DNA from: Gammaproteobacteria bacterium
GTDB taxonomy: Bacteria; Pseudomonadota; Gammaproteobacteria; Steroidobacterales; Steroidobacteraceae
DNA length: 64,000 nt
Assembly (NCBI GenBank): GCA_025355645.1
Contig: JANXZG010000042.1
Span: forward strand, 1 to 64,000
Reading direction: 5' to 3'
Both the position numbers and the translations under genes were made by a program. Below are positions 20,064 to 30,025 of this stretch, piece by piece (positions within the stretch are counted from its first letter, which is position 1; the number at the start of each line of letters is the position of its first letter). The notes below the pieces were generated by a model. The model was not told the origin of the DNA. It ran no database searches and was given only the letters and a program-made list of their open reading frames with translations.

Positions 20064-21058
20064 TCCTGGCCGGGGACGTGGGCGGCACCACGACGCGCCT
20101 GGCGGCTTTCGAACTGACCGGCGGCAGGCTGCGGGTCGTTGTCGAGCAGACCTACAGGGCGGCGGACTACTCGAGCCTGGACGAGGTGATCGCGCAATTC
20201 GTCGCTGCCCATGCGCTTCGGCCGACACATGCCTGCTGCGGGATCTCGGGTCCGGTACATGATGGCTCTGCGAAGCCGACGAATCTGCCCTGGATCATCG
20301 AAGCCAACTCCCTGGCCCGTCAGCTGCACCTGCCGACATTCGAGCTGATCAACGATCTGGAGGCGAACGCCTGGGGTGTCGCGGTGCTCGAGCCCGCAGA
20401 CATCGAAACGCTGAACGCGGGCGAGAGCGGCGTGCGCGGCAATGCAGCGGTCATCGCTGCCGGCACTGGCCTTGGCGAGGCCGGCCTTTTTTGGGACGGA
20501 AGGCACCATCGACCGTTTGCCTGCGAAGGCGGACACGGGGATTTTGCGCCGCGCAATGGGCTCGAAATCGAGTTGCTGCAGTACCTGAGCAAAAAATTTG
20601 GCCGCGTCAGTTACGAACGGGTGGTATCGGGACAGGGCTTGTGCAATATCTACGAATTCCTGTGCCAAACCCCGGATCGCGAGGAGGTCCCGGAAGTCGC
20701 AGCGGCAATGCGTGGCCAGGACCTGGCGGCGGTTATCTCGGACGCGGCGCTATCCCGGCGTTCGCCCGTGTGCATGCTCGCACTCGACACGATGGTTTCC
20801 ATTTATGGGGCGGAGGCGGGCAACGTGGCATTGAAGTTCATGGCCTACGGCGGTCTCTATGTCGGCGGTGGCATCGCGCCAAAGATCATCGTGAAATTGC
20901 GCGACGAGATGTTTATGCGCGCCTTCCTGACGAAAGGTCGCATGCAGCCGGTATTGTCGGCGATGCCGGTGCACGTCATCATGAATCCAAACACTGCGCT
21001 GCTCGGCGCGGCGCGCTGCGCCAGCCATCAGCTATGGTCGACGGCGGGCCAGGGTTGA
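20060..21058 (+). CDS. glk: Glucokinase (bacterial Glk family)
   Basis: About 332 aa. Phosphorylates glucose with ATP, giving the substrate of the upstream Zwf. Family marks: [10 protein letters not shown] (phosphate 1), the CGISGPV strand, NDLEANAWG with catalytic Asp, GTGLGEAGL, and [11 protein letters not shown] in the glucose site. The end has [12 protein letters not shown] and the adenosine loop. ATG 20060 overlaps zwf TGA as ATGA; ATG 20042 would add six residues inside zwf. It converges on the GNAT gene with a 31-base tail overlap. Confidence 0.93.
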   Translation: MILAGDVGGTTTRLAAFELTGGRLRVVVEQTYRAADYSSLDEVIAQFVAAHALRPTHACCGISGPVHDGSAKPTNLPWIIEANSLARQLHLPTFELINDLEANAWGVAVLEPADIETLNAGESGVRGNAAVIAAGTGLGEAGLFWDGRHHRPFACEGGHGDFAPRNGLEIELLQYLSKKFGRVSYERVVSGQGLCNIYEFLCQTPDREEVPEVAAAMRGQDLAAVISDAALSRRSPVCMLALDTMVSIYGAEAGNVALKFMAYGGLYVGGGIAPKIIVKLRDEMFMRAFLTKGRMQPVLSAMPVHVIMNPNTALLGAARCASHQLWSTAGQG

Positions 21059-21510
21059 TCTCGGCCGGGGTATGCCACTGATTTAAAAGGCCAGGAACTT
21101 TTAAGCCACCGACGCACCGCGTCGAGCAGCAGGCCGTCGAGCGCTGCTGCGTGGCTCGCCCGGACCCAGCAGAACGCCTCGGCATCGAAGCCTGCGAGGG
21201 ACGTGCGGTAAATATAGACGCAGCCGAGGCAGAGGCCCTGATCGGGGCTCATCACCGTATAGGCGAAGGATTTGCGCATCTGAAACTCGGCATGATGCCA
21301 ACCGAGATCGATCAGGTCCTGTTCGAATGACAGATCCGGCCGCGGCCAATCATTGCTCGGGCCAAAGATGCCTTGCAAATGCGCGACACTGGTCATCACC
21401 GCATCGAAATCCTTGACGACATCCGTGATGCGCAGCGGGCGCAGCATGAATTCCGGCTGCTCGAGCAGTTCCGGTACGATAAACTCGCGCGGGACCAGTA
21501 ACTGCATCAT
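21028..21510 (-). CDS. GNAT family acetyltransferase-like protein
   Basis: 160 aa. The pattern FMLRPLRITDVVKDFDAVMTS at the N-terminus, LCLGCVYIY in the middle strand and FCWVRASHAAALD resembles the GNAT fold, with the QG/GCV bulge where acetyl-CoA usually binds. The specific target is unknown. AGAGG lies a few bases before ATG 21510. It diverges from the DMT exporter by 24 bases and its 3' end overlaps glk. Confidence 0.7.
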   Translation of the reverse strand: MMQLLVPREFIVPELLEQPEFMLRPLRITDVVKDFDAVMTSVAHLQGIFGPSNDWPRPDLSFEQDLIDLGWHHAEFQMRKSFAYTVMSPDQGLCLGCVYIYRTSLAGFDAEAFCWVRASHAAALDGLLLDAVRRWLKSSWPFKSVAYPGRDQPWPAVDHS

Positions 21511-21534
21511 CGTGCCTCTCGTGGTGTTTGCCGG

Positions 21535-22407
21535 ATGGACTCAAAGCCTAACTCAAGTTTACCGATGTTGGCGGGACTGCTTTGGGGACTGCTGGCCGTC
21601 GGCATCTGGGCGGGCTCCTTCGTGCTGCTGCGACTAGGGGTCGCCACGACCTTAAACCCCTACGATGTCACCGCGTTGCGCTTTGCCACCGCTGCGTTCG
21701 TGCTCGCGCCTGTCGTGTGGCGCTGGGGGTGGGCGTTGCCGCGCTTAGGCTGGGGCGGCGTCGCGCTGGCTGTCACGGGTGCGGGCGCACCGTATGCGCT
21801 GCTGGTCGCCACGGGCCTGCAGTTTGCTCCCGCCGGCCACGCCGCTGCCCTGATTCCCGGGCTCACCGCCGTGTTCACCGCGATCTTCGGCTACTGGTTC
21901 CTGAAGGAGCCGATCACCGCGCTCGCCTGGGTCGGTGCGGCGCTGATCCTCGGCGGTACCATCGCGATCGGCGGGGCGGGCGCCTCGATCGGCCCAGTCC
22001 TTTTTGTTCTAGCGGCGTTGCTTTGGTCGAGCTATGTCATTCTGGTGCGTCGCGCGGCTTTGGACTCCCTGCATGCCGTGGCGATAGTCGCGGTCGGGTC
22101 GGCGCTCACCTACCTGCCCATTTATGTCGTGCTGTTCCCGAAGGCGATTGACAGCGCGCCCTTGGGCGATATAGCGCTGCAGGCCCTGTACCAGGGACTG
22201 CTCACGACCGTTGTCGGGCTATTTGCGTTTAACCGCGCGATCGCAAGCCTCGGGGCCGCGCGCGGCGCGGCGCTAGCGGCACTGATCCCGGTCTCGACGC
22301 TGGCGCTCGCCGCTTTTTTCCTCGCTGAGCGGCCGGGCGTCTGGGAACAGGGCGCGGCCGTGCTGATCGGCTTGGGCGTCGGGCTGGTGACCTTCTCGCG
22401 GCGCTAG
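21535..22407 (+). CDS. EamA/DMT family exporter
   Basis: 290 aa, ten hydrophobic segments in two EamA repeats (about 10-145 and 150-288). The repeat ends show the typical GYWFLKEPIT and FFLAERPGVWEQGAA signatures. Members export amino acids, nucleosides or other metabolites across the inner membrane; the substrate cannot be assigned. No Shine-Dalgarno is visible before ATG 21535. It ends on the palindrome CTAG 22404-22407, shared with the converging GT2 gene. Confidence 0.88.
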   Translation: MDSKPNSSLPMLAGLLWGLLAVGIWAGSFVLLRLGVATTLNPYDVTALRFATAAFVLAPVVWRWGWALPRLGWGGVALAVTGAGAPYALLVATGLQFAPAGHAAALIPGLTAVFTAIFGYWFLKEPITALAWVGAALILGGTIAIGGAGASIGPVLFVLAALLWSSYVILVRRAALDSLHAVAIVAVGSALTYLPIYVVLFPKAIDSAPLGDIALQALYQGLLTTVVGLFAFNRAIASLGAARGAALAALIPVSTLALAAFFLAERPGVWEQGAAVLIGLGVGLVTFSRR

Positions 22408-23567
22408 CGCGCTGCGCGCCACGTCAGCCTCAGGTTGAGCCAGTAGTTCCACCCCGTGACCGCGGCGATTGCAATGGCATTCGCCTCGTACCGGTTCATG
22501 CCGAGCAAGTTGAACTGCAGGTTCAGCAGGATCGTATTGATCAGCAGACCAGCGGTACAGATCGACTGGAATTTTAAGAAACGCCGCAGGCGCGCTTTCC
22601 AGCCGTATTCGCCGCGCGTCAAATCGCCATACGTCCAGGCATCGTTCCAGATGAAATTATTGACCATGGCCAGTTCCGCCGCGAGCAGCTTGCTGCGTGT
22701 CAGGCCCCAGCCAAGCGATGTCGGATCGCTCAGGAAATACAGCAGCGCCATGTCCACGACGACGCCGCTCAGGCCCACTGTGGCGAATCGCAGGAAGCGC
22801 TCGGGAGCCAATCCCGCGAAGCGCAGCCGCAGCAGGTGGCGCAGGTAATTTCCGTAAACTGCCGGCGTCAACTTGCTGTGCCCGGAGTGGCGCTCCCGGA
22901 ACACGTAGGGAACTTCGGCAATCTCGCGCGGCGCACATCGGGACAGAAGTTCCACGAGGATTTTGTAGCCGAGGGGACTCAACTCGATGCCCTGCACGAC
23001 GTCACGCCGCACCATCAGGTAGCCGCTCATCGGGTCGTTGACGCGGCCTACCGCCCCCGGAAGTACCAGCAGGCCCAGAACCTGCGCCCCGCGCGATACC
23101 GCGCGCCGCCACAGCGCCCATTCGCTGACGCCACCGCCCTGCAGGTGGCGGCTCGCGACCGCGAGGTCCGTTCCCTGCTGCATTTTTTTCCACAGCGCGA
23201 GCAGTACCTCCGGTGGGTGCTGCAGGTCGCCGTCGATCACGGCCAGCACATCGCCGCGTGCAACTTGCCAGCCGCGCACAATCGCGGTCGACAGACCGCG
23301 TTCCCCTTTGCGCCTGATCACGTGCAGGTTTCGCATCTGCGGCAACAGCGCTTCTGCGCACTCCCAGGTGCGGTCGGGACTATCGTCATCGACCACGATG
23401 ATCTCGTACGCTGAGCCAAGGGCCGGGTCAAGGATGGCGGCAAGCTCGCGCAGCAGCGCGCTGATGTTGCTGGACTCATTGAATGTCGGGACCACCAGCG
23501 AGAGCTGGATGACATCGGCATCGCTGCGCGCCGCGCCAATGCGCAGCGGGCCGCTCGGTGCATTCAC
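22404..23567 (-). CDS. GT2 glycosyltransferase fused to GtrA domain (polyprenyl-phosphate sugar synthase-like)
   Basis: 387 aa. Residues about 20-245 are a GT2 domain of the dolichyl-phosphate mannose synthase type: LVVPTFNESSNI, VVDDDSPDRTW and AVIDGDLQHPPE (DxD). Residues about 255-385 are a GtrA domain with four membrane segments (RFATVGLSGVVVDM, NNFIWND). This fusion transfers a sugar from a nucleotide donor to a polyprenyl phosphate and may help flip it. The start overlaps the GT-C gene stop as ATGA, so the two act together. It converges with the DMT gene on CTAG. Confidence 0.88.
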   Translation of the reverse strand: MNAPSGPLRIGAARSDADVIQLSLVVPTFNESSNISALLRELAAILDPALGSAYEIIVVDDDSPDRTWECAEALLPQMRNLHVIRRKGERGLSTAIVRGWQVARGDVLAVIDGDLQHPPEVLLALWKKMQQGTDLAVASRHLQGGGVSEWALWRRAVSRGAQVLGLLVLPGAVGRVNDPMSGYLMVRRDVVQGIELSPLGYKILVELLSRCAPREIAEVPYVFRERHSGHSKLTPAVYGNYLRHLLRLRFAGLAPERFLRFATVGLSGVVVDMALLYFLSDPTSLGWGLTRSKLLAAELAMVNNFIWNDAWTYGDLTRGEYGWKARLRRFLKFQSICTAGLLINTILLNLQFNLLGMNRYEANAIAIAAVTGWNYWLNLRLTWRAAR

Positions 23568-25267
23568 TTGCCGGCCTCGATCCGATCGAGCAGCGCCTGG
23601 TACTCGGGCAGCGAATCCAGCGCGAGCGCAAGCTTCGCTTCTTCTGCGGCGTGGGCGCGATCATCGAGCGCGAGGTAGACCCTTGCCAAGTTGAAATGGC
23701 CGACGTGCGAGGCGGGCCGAAGCCCGAGCGCGTGTAGCAGGTAGCCCTTGGCGTCGGCATATTTCCCGGCCGATGCCGAAATGACACCCATCGCTTCAAG
23801 CACGGGCGCGTCGTCAGGCCGATCGCGCAGGACCTGCAGAGCGGCCTGCTCGGCTTGCGGAATCTTACCCATTTTCACGTAACCCCAGATGATGTGATCC
23901 CAGCGTACGGTCGGCGCCGGCGTGGCGATTCCAAGCCAGATCGACAAAGTGGCGATCAGCGCGGCCGCCGCGCCAAAGTATGCCGCGAGCCGCGCGCGTC
24001 CGCTGCGAAGGGCCTGTTCGAATTCCTCGAACCCGTAGCCTGAGCAAAGAGCGAGGGCGCCCATGGCATGGAAACGGAAACGGTCTTCGGCCCAGAACAC
24101 TGCGACCATCACCCAGGAAAGCAGGAGCGGCGCGGCGACAATTGGCCAGCGACGATCCCTGAAGCCGAGCCACACAAGTCCCGGCAGCCCGAATGCCAGC
24201 AACCAGGTCGCCGGTGCCGGCAGCATCCGCAGCACCGGCGAGAACAATCGCTCCTCGGCGGAGGAGCGGTTGTTCGGGATTTCCGCGGCCGATAGGAAGG
24301 CCAGGCTCTTGCGCGCAACATCGCGCAGGACGTCGCCCAGATGATTAGAGATGTAGGCGCTCGCCTGCCCGCGCCAATATTCGTCGACCTCGACCGGTGA
24401 GGCGGCCCGCCCCAGCCGGCGGTCCGCTTCGGCAGAATAGCCGCGCCAGATCTCGCTCGGATGCAGGTAGTTGACGAAGCCGGGGACCCATATCGAGGCG
24501 TCGGGGTTTGCATCGTTGTAGATCTGGTGCAGTACGACGCCGCCGTTATGGGGCAGCGGTGAGAGGCCCGCACCGGTTTCCGCATTTCGCATCGACCAGG
24601 GCAACAGAGCAAGCGCCATCCCGGCGACAACTGGCGGCAGGACTCGTGTGAATATTCGCAAACGCTCTGACTTCGGCTGCGGCGCAAGCAGCGGCAGCAG
24701 CAGCGCGCCGAAGCCCATCAGGACGAGGTTCGCACGGAGCGCCACCCCCCCTCCGCAGTACATTCCGAATGCGAGCCAGGCGAGCCTGCGCTCGGAGCGC
24801 AGCACTGCGAGCGCGCAAACAATCCACCAGGTCAGGTAGCTCGTGACCCAGGTTTCCTTGAGCAGGGTAGCGCTGAACATGATCGCCGTTGAAGTCAGCG
24901 CATATAGTATCGCGCCGTAGAGGCCCGCCCGCGGCCGCTCGAGCACTACGCCAATCCGGTACACACCATAGGCAGTCGCGGTGTCGAGCAGCGCCTGAAG
25001 CAGGTACACCGCAAACAAATTCACTCCCAGGATCCGAAATACCGCGCCCAGCAGATAACCATAGGCTGGGTCCATGAACATAAATTCGGGAGTTAATGCG
25101 CCATGTCCGGTGGCAACCGCCTCGCCGAAGCGCAGGTAATAGTCCTCATCGGGACCTGGCTGATAACTCAGTGGGCTCAGCATCGCGCTGGAGAGGTGGG
25201 CGATGCGCAGTGCGAGCGCCAGCGCCATGACACCAAACACGATGATCGGTTTCAGCGGGCGTGACAT
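23564..25267 (-). CDS. GT-C membrane glycosyltransferase with C-terminal TPR repeats
   Basis: About 567 aa. The first 455 residues are polytopic (about eleven membrane segments). The first periplasmic loop has GPDEDYYLRFGEA, the acidic site expected of GT39/GT83-like enzymes that take sugars from polyprenyl-phosphate donors. The last about 100 residues (from about 465) form three TPR-like repeats (AEQAALQVLRDRPDDAPVLE, HFNLARVYLALDDRAHAAEE). Together with the adjacent polyprenyl-P-sugar synthase it probably modifies a protein or cell-wall polymer. ATG 25267 is chosen because TATGAT (25280-25275) ends seven bases before it; ATG 25294 would lie inside the divergent gene's start. Confidence 0.8.
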   Translation of the reverse strand: MSRPLKPIIVFGVMALALALRIAHLSSAMLSPLSYQPGPDEDYYLRFGEAVATGHGALTPEFMFMDPAYGYLLGAVFRILGVNLFAVYLLQALLDTATAYGVYRIGVVLERPRAGLYGAILYALTSTAIMFSATLLKETWVTSYLTWWIVCALAVLRSERRLAWLAFGMYCGGGVALRANLVLMGFGALLLPLLAPQPKSERLRIFTRVLPPVVAGMALALLPWSMRNAETGAGLSPLPHNGGVVLHQIYNDANPDASIWVPGFVNYLHPSEIWRGYSAEADRRLGRAASPVEVDEYWRGQASAYISNHLGDVLRDVARKSLAFLSAAEIPNNRSSAEERLFSPVLRMLPAPATWLLAFGLPGLVWLGFRDRRWPIVAAPLLLSWVMVAVFWAEDRFRFHAMGALALCSGYGFEEFEQALRSGRARLAAYFGAAAALIATLSIWLGIATPAPTVRWDHIIWGYVKMGKIPQAEQAALQVLRDRPDDAPVLEAMGVISASAGKYADAKGYLLHALGLRPASHVGHFNLARVYLALDDRAHAAEEAKLALALDSLPEYQALLDRIEAGK

Positions 25268-25292
25268 GGCGCCAATCATACATAATGGCGGC
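25268..25292. promoter_or_regulatory. Overlapping divergent -10 elements
   Basis: Only 25 bases separate the two ATGs. TATGAT on the minus strand (25280-25275) lies seven bases before ATG 25267, and CATAAT on the plus strand (25281-25286) lies six bases before ATG 25293. The hexamers abut back to back. Any -35 region must lie inside the opposite coding sequence; none is clear. There is no room for untranslated leaders. Confidence 0.5.
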
Positions 25293-27083
25293 ATGTTACT
25301 GGCGATGCTATTGCTGCTGTGTGTACTGACGTGGGCGCTGTCGCATCCCTATCGTGGGCTCATCCACGATGCCGGCCTGTACACGCTGCAGGCGATGTCA
25401 CGGCTTCATCCCGGCACGCTCTCGGGCGACGCATTCCTGCGCTTCGGCTCGCAAGACGCGTTCACGATATTCAGCCCGCTTTACGCCTGGGCCATCCAGG
25501 TGTTCGGCGTCGAGCCTGCGGCGGCACTGCTGACCTTCGGCTCGCAGCTTGCGCTGTTCACGTCGGCCTGGCTTCTCGCGCGCAGCGTGAGCACGGCACG
25601 GATGACCATGCTCGGCCTGTGCATACTGGTGGCCATTCCCGGCTACTACGGCGCCGACCGAGTCTTTACGTGCATCGAAGCGTTCCTGACGCCGCGCATG
25701 CTAGCTGAGGCGCTGGTGCTCGCTGGGCTTGCCTGCCTGCTGCGCGAGCGCCCGGTGCTTGCGACCGCGCTAATGCTGCTGGCAGCGCTGTTTCATCCCA
25801 TCATAGCGACCGCAGGCTGTGCGGCACTGCTATGCGCGACAGTTGCAATACCCTATCCCCGCACAGCCTGCATCCTCGTTGCAGGCGGACTCGCACTCGC
25901 AGCGCTGGTGTCAGGCAGCATTGATGCTGAATGGCTGGCGCTGATCAAGCTGCGCAGTCCGTACCTGTTTCTCGGCAACTGGCAACTTCAGGATTGGGCG
26001 CCGTGCACAGTCGCGCTTGCGACATTGATTGCGGGGCAGGGATCGTGCCTCGAGGGTCCTACGCAGAAATTGTGCCGCGTAGTGCTAATCACGACGCTCG
26101 GCGGGATTGCGTTGACCGCGATCGCCTGCGACGCGCTGCACCTGTTGCTGTTGACACAGTTGCAGCCGTGGCGCTGCCTATGGCTGGGGACCGCCGTGGC
26201 CGCGCTGATGTTGCCCCTGATCCTCATGCGTAGCTGGCAATCGGGGCTGCCCGGGCGCACACGGTGCGCCCTGCTGCTGGCGGCCTGGTTATTCGCGTCG
26301 AATGAATTTGCGCTCGAGGTGCTGGTCCTGCTCGCCTTCACAAGCGCCATCAGCACGCGGCTTGCGCCCGCGCATTTTCGCTGGGTGTACCGCGGCGCCT
26401 TGCTCATGTTAGCTGTGGCGTTAACGTGGCGGGTCGCAGTCAACCTTGAGTTCAGCGACGCCTACTACCTTGATCCGGGGGTGCCGCTGTGGATCCGGCG
26501 CACGATGAGCTTCGTGCACGATGGCAGTGTCCCAGCAAGCATCGCAGCCGCAGCCGTGTGGCTGGGCACGGCGCCGGCGTCGAGGGGCAAGCGGGTACTG
26601 CTCGCCGGCGCCGCGTTGGCGGTGGCTATAGCCGCCTTGTACCTTGCGCCCCTGACCTGGCGGGCGTGGAGTTACCAGGAATTCTCGCCGCGGCTGGTCA
26701 CGCAATACGCGCCGCTTCGCGCGGCGCTGCCTGCGCACGCCGAGATCTTTGTACCGCAAGGGCCGCTCGCGGCATGGTTGCTGCTCGATCGACAAAGTTA
26801 CCTGTCAGTGACCCAGACCTCCGGGCTGGTATTCTCGCGCGCCGCCTCATTCGAATTTCAGCGTCGTGCGATGGCGTTGAATGCGGCGGTGCCCGCAGAC
26901 GTGTTTATGGGATGGAGCAGCGGCACTGCCCTGAAGCTATCGGTCACACAACTGCAGCAGCTGTGCACGACCGGCGCAGCCCGGTACCTGCTGACGAGCG
27001 CTGACCTTGGCATGCCGGCACTTGCCACTGTGCTGCGGGAGGTGGCCTCTGCGCGGGCGGCCGCGCGCCTGTATCGCTGCTAG
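25293..27083 (+). CDS. Polytopic membrane protein of unknown function (GT-C-like outline)
   Basis: About 596 aa with roughly a dozen hydrophobic segments and a soluble C-terminal part (about 500-596). The first loop HPYRGLIHDAGLYTLQAM and FLRFGSQDAFTIFSPLYAW resembles the start of GT-C glycosyltransferases, but no family can be named with confidence. Paired with the divergent GT-C/GT2 operon it may belong to the same envelope glycosylation process. The C-terminal part (FVPQGPLAAWLLLDRQSYLS) resembles the periplasmic domains of such enzymes. Start ATG follows CATAAT by six bases. It ends eight bases before rlmI. Confidence 0.6.
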   Translation: MLLAMLLLLCVLTWALSHPYRGLIHDAGLYTLQAMSRLHPGTLSGDAFLRFGSQDAFTIFSPLYAWAIQVFGVEPAAALLTFGSQLALFTSAWLLARSVSTARMTMLGLCILVAIPGYYGADRVFTCIEAFLTPRMLAEALVLAGLACLLRERPVLATALMLLAALFHPIIATAGCAALLCATVAIPYPRTACILVAGGLALAALVSGSIDAEWLALIKLRSPYLFLGNWQLQDWAPCTVALATLIAGQGSCLEGPTQKLCRVVLITTLGGIALTAIACDALHLLLLTQLQPWRCLWLGTAVAALMLPLILMRSWQSGLPGRTRCALLLAAWLFASNEFALEVLVLLAFTSAISTRLAPAHFRWVYRGALLMLAVALTWRVAVNLEFSDAYYLDPGVPLWIRRTMSFVHDGSVPASIAAAAVWLGTAPASRGKRVLLAGAALAVAIAALYLAPLTWRAWSYQEFSPRLVTQYAPLRAALPAHAEIFVPQGPLAAWLLLDRQSYLSVTQTSGLVFSRAASFEFQRRAMALNAAVPADVFMGWSSGTALKLSVTQLQQLCTTGAARYLLTSADLGMPALATVLREVASARAAARLYRC

Positions 27084-27091
27084 AATGCTGC

Positions 27092-28303
27092 ATGACTGAA
27101 TCCGAAGCTGCAGTCCAGTTGCCCGCGCTGCGCCTCAAACGCAACGAAGATCGACGCCTGCAGGCTGGGCACCTGTGGGTGTTCAGCAACGAAGTCGACA
27201 TCCAGCAGACGCCGTTGACGAAGTTCGATAGCGGCGAGCTGGTGCGCGTGATCGCGCACAACGATCGGGCGCTCGGCCTCGCCTACGTTAATCCGCAGGC
27301 ACTGATATGCGCGCGACTGCTTGGCACCTGGACGCTGCCTGACACTCGCTGGTTTGCCGAGCGCATTCGCCGCGCGCTTAGCCTGCGCGAGCGGCTGTAC
27401 GCGCAACCGTTTTATCGATTGGTGTTCGGTGAGTCCGATGGCCTGCCGGGACTCGTGATCGACCGCTTCGGCGCTACCTGTGTCGTGCAAATCGCAACCG
27501 CCGGCATGGAACGGCAGAAGGACGCGATCCGCCAGGCGCTGGTCGAGGTGCTGAACCCTGAAGCGCTGGTCTTCAAGAACGACAGTGCGGTGCGTACCAT
27601 GGAAACTCTCCCGTCCTATGTCGAGCAGGCGCTGGGGCCGACCGTCCCGGCATTGTCGGTCATCGAGGATGGGCTGCACTTTTCCGCGCCGCTGCTAGAT
27701 GGGCAGAAGACGGGGTGGTTTTTCGACCAAGCGGCGAACCGGCGCGCGCTGGTCAAATACATCAGTGCGGGCGCGCGCGTGCTCGATATGTTCAGCTACG
27801 TTGGGGCCTGGGGCGTGCGCGCCGCCCACAGCGGCGCGAAGGAGGTGTGGTGCGTCGACAGCTCGGCGCCAGCGCTTGAATTTGCCGCGCTCAATGCCGA
27901 GCGCAATGGCCATACGCTGCGGACCCGCAAGGGCGATGCCTTTGATGTGCTCGAGGAGCTGGTTGCGGAGCAGGCCACGTTCGATATCATCGTGCTTGAT
28001 CCGCCGGCCTTTGCGAAAAGAAAAAAGGACCTTCCCAAGGCGCAGGGTGCCTACCGGCGCTTGAACCAGCTGGCGATGCAGATTATGGCACCGGAGGGAA
28101 TACTGGTCTCCTGCTCCTGTTCCTATCACCTCAGTGCCGGGGAGCTGCAGGACGCGCTGGCCAAGGCGGCGCGGGGCGCGGCCAAGCAGCTTCAGATCCT
28201 GGAGAGCGGCGGCCAGGCGCCTGATCATCCGGTACATCCGGCCATCAGCGAGACGCGCTATCTGAAGGCGTATTTTTGCCGCGTCAATGACAGTCTGAAA
28301 TAA
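27092..28303 (+). CDS. rlmI: Class I rRNA methyltransferase, RlmI type
   Basis: 403 aa. RlmI methylates C5 of cytosine 1962 in 23S rRNA. N-terminal PUA domain (about 10-85, LQAGHLWVFSNEVD), then a linker domain with FGESDGLPGLVIDRFG, then the SAM-binding Rossmann domain from about 225: LDMFSYVGAWGV (motif I), VCVDSS-like WCVDSSAPAL and VLDPPAFAKRKKDL (motif IV). The catalytic cysteine region is SCSCSYHLS. TAGAAT (27081-27086) overlaps the previous stop codon and ends five bases before ATG 27092. Lgt follows 16 bases later. Confidence 0.9.
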   Translation: MTESEAAVQLPALRLKRNEDRRLQAGHLWVFSNEVDIQQTPLTKFDSGELVRVIAHNDRALGLAYVNPQALICARLLGTWTLPDTRWFAERIRRALSLRERLYAQPFYRLVFGESDGLPGLVIDRFGATCVVQIATAGMERQKDAIRQALVEVLNPEALVFKNDSAVRTMETLPSYVEQALGPTVPALSVIEDGLHFSAPLLDGQKTGWFFDQAANRRALVKYISAGARVLDMFSYVGAWGVRAAHSGAKEVWCVDSSAPALEFAALNAERNGHTLRTRKGDAFDVLEELVAEQATFDIIVLDPPAFAKRKKDLPKAQGAYRRLNQLAMQIMAPEGILVSCSCSYHLSAGELQDALAKAARGAAKQLQILESGGQAPDHPVHPAISETRYLKAYFCRVNDSLK

Positions 28304-28319
28304 TAAAGGCGAAACCGTC

Positions 28320-29126
28320 ATGCTGACCTATCCCCATATCAATCCCATCGCGGTGTCCATCGGCCCGCTGCACGTGCACTGGTACGGGATCATGTACCTG
28401 ATCGGGTTCGTCTCGGGCTGGGCGCTGGCGCGCTATCGCGCTCGCCAACCAGGGTCCACCTGGACCGCGCTGCAGGTCGATGACCTGATCTTCTACTGTG
28501 CAATGGGCGTCATCCTGGGCGGGCGCATCGGCTGGTGCATCGTCTACGGCAGCGAGTACATCGCAGAGGACTGGCGCAATGCCTTCCATATCTGGGATGG
28601 CGGCATGTCCTTTCACGGCGGACTGGTCGGGGTGATAGCCGCGGCGATGCTATTTGCGCGCAACAAGCGTAAGCGCGTATTCGATGTATTTGATTTTCTG
28701 GCGCCGCTGCCTGGCATCGGTTTGCTAGCCGGCCGGCTCGGAAATTTCATCAATGGCGAGCTGTGGGGAAAGCCCACCGATCTGCCGTGGGGATTCTTGG
28801 TCGCTGGTCCCGACGGCGTTCTGGTCGGTCGGCACGCCTCGCAGCTATACGAGGCGCTGCTTGAGGGCCTGCTGTTGTTCCTGATCCTGTGGTTTTTCAC
28901 TGCAAAACGGCGGCCACGTTACGCCGCTTCGGGGCTTTTCATGCTTGTTTATGGCTGCGCTCGCTTCACGGTGGAGTGGGTGAGATTGCCGGATGCCAAC
29001 ATCGGCTATCTTGCCGGCAACTGGCTGACCATGGGAATGCTGCTGACCCTACCGATGATTGCGATCGGCGCTGCGCTGCTGATCCTCGCGTACCAGCGCA
29101 ATCAGCACAGCGGCAACTGGGCCTAG
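28320..29126 (+). CDS. lgt: Prolipoprotein diacylglyceryl transferase
   Basis: 268 aa integral inner-membrane enzyme with seven hydrophobic segments. It transfers diacylglyceryl from phosphatidylglycerol to the lipobox cysteine of prolipoproteins, which fits the several lipoproteins in the window. Family marks: [16 protein letters not shown] near the N-terminus (catalytic His), [18 protein letters not shown], and the signature [23 protein letters not shown] (about 28306-28312) serves as ribosome binding site for ATG 28320. Lgt-thyA order is the same as in E. coli. Confidence 0.97.
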   Translation: MLTYPHINPIAVSIGPLHVHWYGIMYLIGFVSGWALARYRARQPGSTWTALQVDDLIFYCAMGVILGGRIGWCIVYGSEYIAEDWRNAFHIWDGGMSFHGGLVGVIAAAMLFARNKRKRVFDVFDFLAPLPGIGLLAGRLGNFINGELWGKPTDLPWGFLVAGPDGVLVGRHASQLYEALLEGLLLFLILWFFTAKRRPRYAASGLFMLVYGCARFTVEWVRLPDANIGYLAGNWLTMGMLLTLPMIAIGAALLILAYQRNQHSGNWA

Positions 29127-29127
29127 G

Positions 29128-29922
29128 ATGCTGCAGTACCTCGAGTTCATCCGGCACATCCGCGATACCGGTGCGCGCAAGGACGATCGGACCGGCACCG
29201 GTACCTTAAGCGTGTTCGGTTATCAGATGCGCTTTGACCTCGCCAAGGGATTCCCGCTGGTCACGACCAAGAAGCTGCACCTGCGCTCGATCGTACATGA
29301 GTTGCTATGGTTCCTGCGCGGCGAGACCAACGTGCGCTACCTGCGCGAGAATGGCGTGACGATCTGGGACGAATGGGCCGATGCGAACGGCGAGCTTGGC
29401 CCGGTATATGGAAAGCAATGGCGTAGCTGGCCCACCGCGGAAGGGCGACATATTGACCAGCTCGCCCAGGTGGTCGAACAGATCAGGGTGAATCCGGATT
29501 CCAGGCGGCTGCTGGTCAGCGCCTGGAATGTCGGCGAGCTTCAAAGCATGGCGCTGTTGCCCTGTCACTTGCTGTTCCAGTTCTACGTGGTCAACCGTAC
29601 GCTCTCCTGCCAGATGTATCAGCGCAGCGCCGATGCGCTGCTGGGGGTGCCGTTCAATATCGCCTCCTATGCGCTGCTCACGCACATGGTCGCGCAGCAA
29701 TGCGATCTGTCTGCCGGCGAGTTCATCTGGACAGGAGGCGATTGTCATCTGTACCTCAACCACCTGACTCAGGCCGACCTGCAGCTGTCACGCACGCCAT
29801 GGCCGCTGCCGCGATTGAGCTTGAGGCGCCGGCCGCCGACCTTGTTCGACTATTCGTTCGACGATTTCGAGATTCAGGATTATCGGCATCACGAGGCCAT
29901 CAAGGCGCCGATTGCGATCTAG
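29128..29922 (+). CDS. thyA: Thymidylate synthase
   Basis: 264 aa, full length for the E. coli-type enzyme. Converts dUMP to dTMP with methylenetetrahydrofolate, producing dihydrofolate that FolA (30933-31466) reduces. Catalytic Cys lies in [13 protein letters not shown]; the dUMP site includes [30 protein letters not shown] is the N-terminal phosphate loop and [10 protein letters not shown] the late substrate segment. ATG 29128 follows the lgt stop by one base, so it is translationally coupled. Confidence 0.98.
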   Translation: MLQYLEFIRHIRDTGARKDDRTGTGTLSVFGYQMRFDLAKGFPLVTTKKLHLRSIVHELLWFLRGETNVRYLRENGVTIWDEWADANGELGPVYGKQWRSWPTAEGRHIDQLAQVVEQIRVNPDSRRLLVSAWNVGELQSMALLPCHLLFQFYVVNRTLSCQMYQRSADALLGVPFNIASYALLTHMVAQQCDLSAGEFIWTGGDCHLYLNHLTQADLQLSRTPWPLPRLSLRRRPPTLFDYSFDDFEIQDYRHHEAIKAPIAI

Positions 29923-30025
29923 ATTCATGCGCCGGGGTTGTGCGCCTAACGCGGTATGGCGCACCAAAATGCGGCATCAATAAACATTCGCGCTTTCTTG
30001 CAGTCGCCAGATTAGGCGTAATCGC
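29923..30025 (+). promoter_or_regulatory. thyA-LysR intergenic region with inverted repeat
   Basis: 103 bases, more AT-rich at its 3' end. TGCGCC 29941-29946 and GGCGCA 29958-29963 form a perfect inverted repeat with an 11-base spacer. It could be a LysR-type operator for the gene downstream or a weak hairpin terminator for thyA; no T-run follows. A weak promoter TTGCAG 29998-30003 with TAATCG 30020-30025 is possible. Confidence 0.35.
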
